Shown here: positions 61,887-64,000 of the stretch, piece by piece
How positions within the stretch are numbered: the first letter of the stretch is position 1
Layout of the letters: the number at the start of each line of letters is the position of its first letter
DNA from: Marinifilum sp965230805
GTDB taxonomy: Bacteria; Bacteroidota; Bacteroidia; Bacteroidales; Marinifilaceae
DNA length: 64,000 nt
Reading direction: 5' to 3'
Assembly: GCF_965230805.1 (NCBI RefSeq)
Contig: NZ_OZ246019.1
Coordinates: 62,001 to 126,000 of the forward strand
Made by a program: the position numbers and the translations under genes
Notes under the pieces: generated by a model
The model's database searches: none
Seen by the model: the letters and a program-made list of their open reading frames with translations, nothing else
What the model was told of the DNA's origin: nothing

Positions 61887-63287
61887 TTATATGTTTTGAG
61901 CCAATTCCATTGCTTTACGCAAAGCTGCCAGCTTGTTACCTACCTCGTTTAACTCATTCTCCTCGCTTGATTTCTCAACTACTCCCGCTCCAGCTTGATA
62001 ATAAAGCGTGTTATTCTTACTTAGGAAACTACGAATCATGATGGCCTGATTTACTTCTCCATTAAAGCCAAGCGCACCAATGCAACCACCATAAAAACCT
62101 CGTGCTGTTGGTTCATAATCATCAATCAATTGCATGGCACGATATTTTGGTGCTCCTGATAAAGTTCCTGCAGGGAAAGTATCGCCCATCAAGCGGAATG
62201 CATTATAATCATCAGGCAATTCCCCGGATACTTTCGACACTAGGTGAATTACATGCGAAAAATATTGCACCTCGCAAAAGGTTTCTACTTTAATGTTTTG
62301 CGCATTACGACTCAAGTCGTTTCGAGCAAGGTCTACCAACATCACATGTTCACTCTTCTCTTTTTCATCCTTAATCAATTCCTCAGCCAAAGCTGCATCT
62401 TTTATCGAATCTCCAGTTCTTCTAAAAGTTCCGGCAATTGGATGGATGTAAGCTTTCTTGTTTTGGATCTCAATTTGAGCTTCAGGTGAAGAACCCATAA
62501 TACGGTATGATCCATAGTCGAAATAAAACAAATAAGGTGACGGATTAATAGATCGTAAGGCACGATACAAATTAAAATCATCACCTTTATAGTCTTGAGA
62601 AAACTGTCTTGACAAAACAATCTGAAAAACATCGCCTCTTCTGCAATGCTGTTTTCCCTTACTTACCATATTTTTGTAGGCCTGATCAGTCATATTCGAC
62701 CGTTCTTCTCCTTCCAACGAAAACCGAAAAGCTGGTAAATTCCTGTTTCTCAACAAGTCTGAAACTTCTCTCAATCTAGACTCATTTCCATTCTCCACTA
62801 ACTCAACAAGTTTTAAAGTGTTGTTAAAATGATTTACTTCGATGATGAAACGATATAGAGAATATCTCATCTGTGGAATTCCAGACTGTTTCTTATTTAA
62901 ATTAAACTCTAAATCTTCGAAAAAAGGGACTGAATCGTAAGCATTGTAACCAAACAGTGCATTTGCTTTGCTTACATTTTCACTGTCTTCCAAATCGAAT
63001 TGATTCACAAATGCCTTCAATCGATCTGAAACAAATCTTTTGCCTTTTCCTCTGGCATCAATTTGTTGCTTGTTTCCGAAAACCTCTTCAATCAGATCTC
63101 CATCATTTAATTGAATGTTTGCAATTGGTTCTAAAGCAATAAATGAACTTGCATTCTCAGGGATATGATAATCAGAGCTCTCTAAAAGAATGGCTCCAGG
63201 AAAACGATCTCGAAGCTTTAGATACATACTTACAGGAGTGATAACATCGGCAAGCATTTCTTTTTTTAGGTACTTAAATCTTATCAT
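61887..63287 (-). CDS. trpE: Anthranilate synthase component I
   Basis: A 466-residue chorismate-utilising enzyme, first gene of the trp operon. The N-terminal LLESS motif marks the tryptophan feedback site. Catalytic segments include RRGDVFQIVLSRQF, PSPYLFYFDYGSYRIMGSSP, HPIAGTFRRTGD, DLARNDLSR and FPAGTLSGAPKYRAMQLID, all characteristic of TrpE rather than PabB. Expression should be controlled by the leader peptide and terminator at 63314-63462. Confidence 0.96.
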   Translation of the reverse strand: MIRFKYLKKEMLADVITPVSMYLKLRDRFPGAILLESSDYHIPENASSFIALEPIANIQLNDGDLIEEVFGNKQQIDARGKGKRFVSDRLKAFVNQFDLEDSENVSKANALFGYNAYDSVPFFEDLEFNLNKKQSGIPQMRYSLYRFIIEVNHFNNTLKLVELVENGNESRLREVSDLLRNRNLPAFRFSLEGEERSNMTDQAYKNMVSKGKQHCRRGDVFQIVLSRQFSQDYKGDDFNLYRALRSINPSPYLFYFDYGSYRIMGSSPEAQIEIQNKKAYIHPIAGTFRRTGDSIKDAALAEELIKDEKEKSEHVMLVDLARNDLSRNAQNIKVETFCEVQYFSHVIHLVSKVSGELPDDYNAFRLMGDTFPAGTLSGAPKYRAMQLIDDYEPTARGFYGGCIGALGFNGEVNQAIMIRSFLSKNNTLYYQAGAGVVEKSSEENELNEVGNKLAALRKAMELAQNI

Positions 63288-63313
63288 GACTAATAGTTAT
63301 TTACAAATTGATA

Positions 63314-63350
63314 CAAAAAAAGCGACCTACTGAGTTTCAGTAGGCCGCTT
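63314..63350 (-). terminator. trp operon attenuator terminator
   Basis: On the minus strand, stem AGCGGCCTACTGA / TCAGTAGGTCGCT with a 3-4 base loop and seven T, ending about 27 bases before the trpE ATG and starting about 25 bases after the leader peptide stop. A terminator in front of the first structural gene, behind a Trp-rich leader, is the hallmark of transcription attenuation. An upstream hairpin at 63390-63431 (GGCACATCTG with CAGAAGTGTCC) directly follows the Trp codons. A short alternative pairing of its second arm region with the terminator's 5' arm is possible but weak by eye. Confidence 0.9.
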
Positions 63351-63375
63351 GCTTTATCTTTTCCTTCTATTGAAT

Positions 63376-63462
63376 TTAGCACATACGGAGGACACTTCTG
63401 CTCATGATATTTGAGAGATTACAGATGTGCCACCACCAATATTTATTATTCAATCCGAACAT
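63376..63462 (-). CDS. trpL: trp operon leader peptide
   Basis: A 28-codon minus-strand frame, ATG at 63460-63462, TAA at 63376-63378. It begins MFGLNNKYWWWHICN and ends SVLRMC. Three consecutive TGG codons (63430-63438) would stall ribosomes when charged tRNA-Trp is scarce. It sits between a consensus-like promoter and the attenuator terminator, upstream of trpE. This is a classical attenuation leader. The cysteine-containing segment just after the tryptophans and the long tail after the control codons differ from the 14-residue E. coli peptide. Confidence 0.88.
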   Translation of the reverse strand: MFGLNNKYWWWHICNLSNIMSRSVLRMC

Positions 63463-63482
63463 TTTTTCTGTTTTTGTCTTCA

Positions 63483-63515
63483 CAAATCTAATGAATTATT
63501 TTTTCAATATCCAAA
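63483..63515 (-). promoter_or_regulatory. trp operon promoter
   Basis: On the minus strand, TAGATTTG (63483-63490) fits TAnnTTTG, with TTTG at 63512-63515 separated by 21 bases instead of the ideal 19. The -7 element ends about 20 bases before the leader ATG. Confidence 0.65.
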
Positions 63516-63838
63516 CGCTAGTTTTCAATTTTTTTTAATTTTATACCCATAAAAACCCCTGCATAGCCTATAAGTGTTGCACTTTAAAACAAATGTGTCT
63601 TTTTTATTAATTTTTTATTCCTAATCCCACTTTTATATTATTTACCCAACACCTTATCCTAAAAGGGATAAAGTAATAAAAAGCACTTTTTTTTCATTAC
63701 CACCCCCAATATCCAATAATACTATTCCTAGAAAACTATTTTTTCCTATCGAAGGCTACACCCCTGTTTTTACAGGCAAAAGAATGAGCTAGATTCATCC
63801 AACCAAACGTTAACATTACATTAAGCGATTGATTTAAA

Positions 63839-63869
63839 TTTGCAAGTAAAAAATTAATTCCTACATTTG
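63839..63869 (+). promoter_or_regulatory. Promoter of the aromatic leader peptide
   Basis: TTTG (63839-63842), exactly 19 bases, then TACATTTG (63862-63869): a perfect match to the Bacteroidota -33/-7 consensus. Predicted start of transcription is a few bases after 63869, about 20 bases before the leader ATG at 63896. Confidence 0.85.
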
Positions 63870-63895
63870 ACAGAGAATAAACGTTCAAAACAGTA

Positions 63896-63964
63896 ATGAA
63901 AACAGTATCTACATACACTTCTAACTATTTCTATTTTTGGTTTTACTTTTATCCAACAAGATAA
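63896..63964 (+). CDS. Phe/Tyr-rich leader peptide
   Basis: A 22-codon frame, ATG at 63896 and TAA at 63962-63964. Residues 11-19 are almost all aromatic: YFYFWFYFY, followed by PTR and the stop. The run holds four Phe, four Tyr and one Trp codon, far beyond chance. It follows a perfect promoter by about 20 bases. Such a composition fits an attenuation leader for an operon of phenylalanine/tyrosine or common aromatic synthesis. The structural genes and any terminator lie beyond the right edge. It is divergent from the trp leader, so the aromatic pathways seem grouped here. Confidence 0.8.
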   Translation: MKTVSTYTSNYFYFWFYFYPTR

Positions 63965-64000
63965 GGGCAAGAATTGATATGTAATAATACGAAAAAAATA

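Noticed and set aside
1..64000. tRNA or rRNA genes
   Set aside because: No cloverleaf-like or rRNA-like sequence was recognised by eye; a tRNA scan would be needed to exclude one.

Overview
The window looks like a chromosome segment of a marine-type Bacteroidota, probably order Marinilabiliales (Marinifilum/Labilibaculum-like). The grounds are AT-rich DNA, promoters of the TTTG-N19-TAnnTTTG type with few Shine-Dalgarno sequences, a fused glycogen synthase/glucan phosphorylase, and housekeeping genes of Bacteroidota type. The genus is an inference; no rRNA or other marker gene is present.

Layout. 1-2.7 kb: accessory left edge with a cut-off unknown gene, a frameshifted remnant, a PD-(D/E)XK protein and an HNH endonuclease, all on the minus strand. 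2.7-4.3 kb: non-coding, with a 21-bp minisatellite and a CTAG-flanked MITE. 4.3-15.8 kb: an orphan protein with a carboxypeptidase-regulatory-like domain, ovothiol synthase (ovoA), an OxyR-type regulator, mtnN-luxS, a DUF3592 protein, a U32 protein and an M3 peptidase lipoprotein. 16-22.5 kb: a gene pair with an AidA/PixA member, a TetR regulator, an AraC/TolB/TPR regulator divergent from an ankyrin lipoprotein, and an acyltransferase. 22.9-30.1 kb: histidine degradation (hutU, hutH, ftcD) with a divergent LysR regulator but no hutI; a phased palindrome array fills the hutH-ftcD gap. 30.2-33.8 kb: small genes (DUF2200, lipoprotein, methyltransferase, secreted protein). 34-49.6 kb: a storage alpha-glucan cluster (branching enzyme, two amylase families, debranching enzyme, GT4 synthase-like protein, fused GT3-GT35 protein), with psd and an MtfA-SEC-C peptidase in between. 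50.5-56.7 kb: small unknown genes, a paralogue of the 4.3 kb protein, and a nested IS wreck. 56.7-63.5 kb: a complete trpEGDC(F-B)A operon behind a Trp leader-peptide attenuator. 63.8-64 kb: a divergent leader peptide rich in Phe and Tyr codons, whose operon lies beyond the window.

Repeats are unusually abundant: five copies plus one end fragment of a 267-bp MITE, two copies of a CTAG-flanked MITE, two GC-rich 86-bp repeats, a tandem hairpin repeat at two loci, paired 27-bp palindromes, a 21-bp minisatellite and a 42-bp-phased array. Two genes end at stop codons lying in, or overlapping, MITE termini.

The most rewarding observation is the pair of divergent aromatic amino-acid leader peptides at the right end (Trp codons on the minus strand, Phe/Tyr codons on the plus strand), both too short for usual gene calling. 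Other points of note are an in-frame TrpF-TrpB fusion, the helically phased repeat arrays, the paralogous carboxypeptidase-like domain proteins, and an IS1182-type element joining halves of two unrelated transposases.
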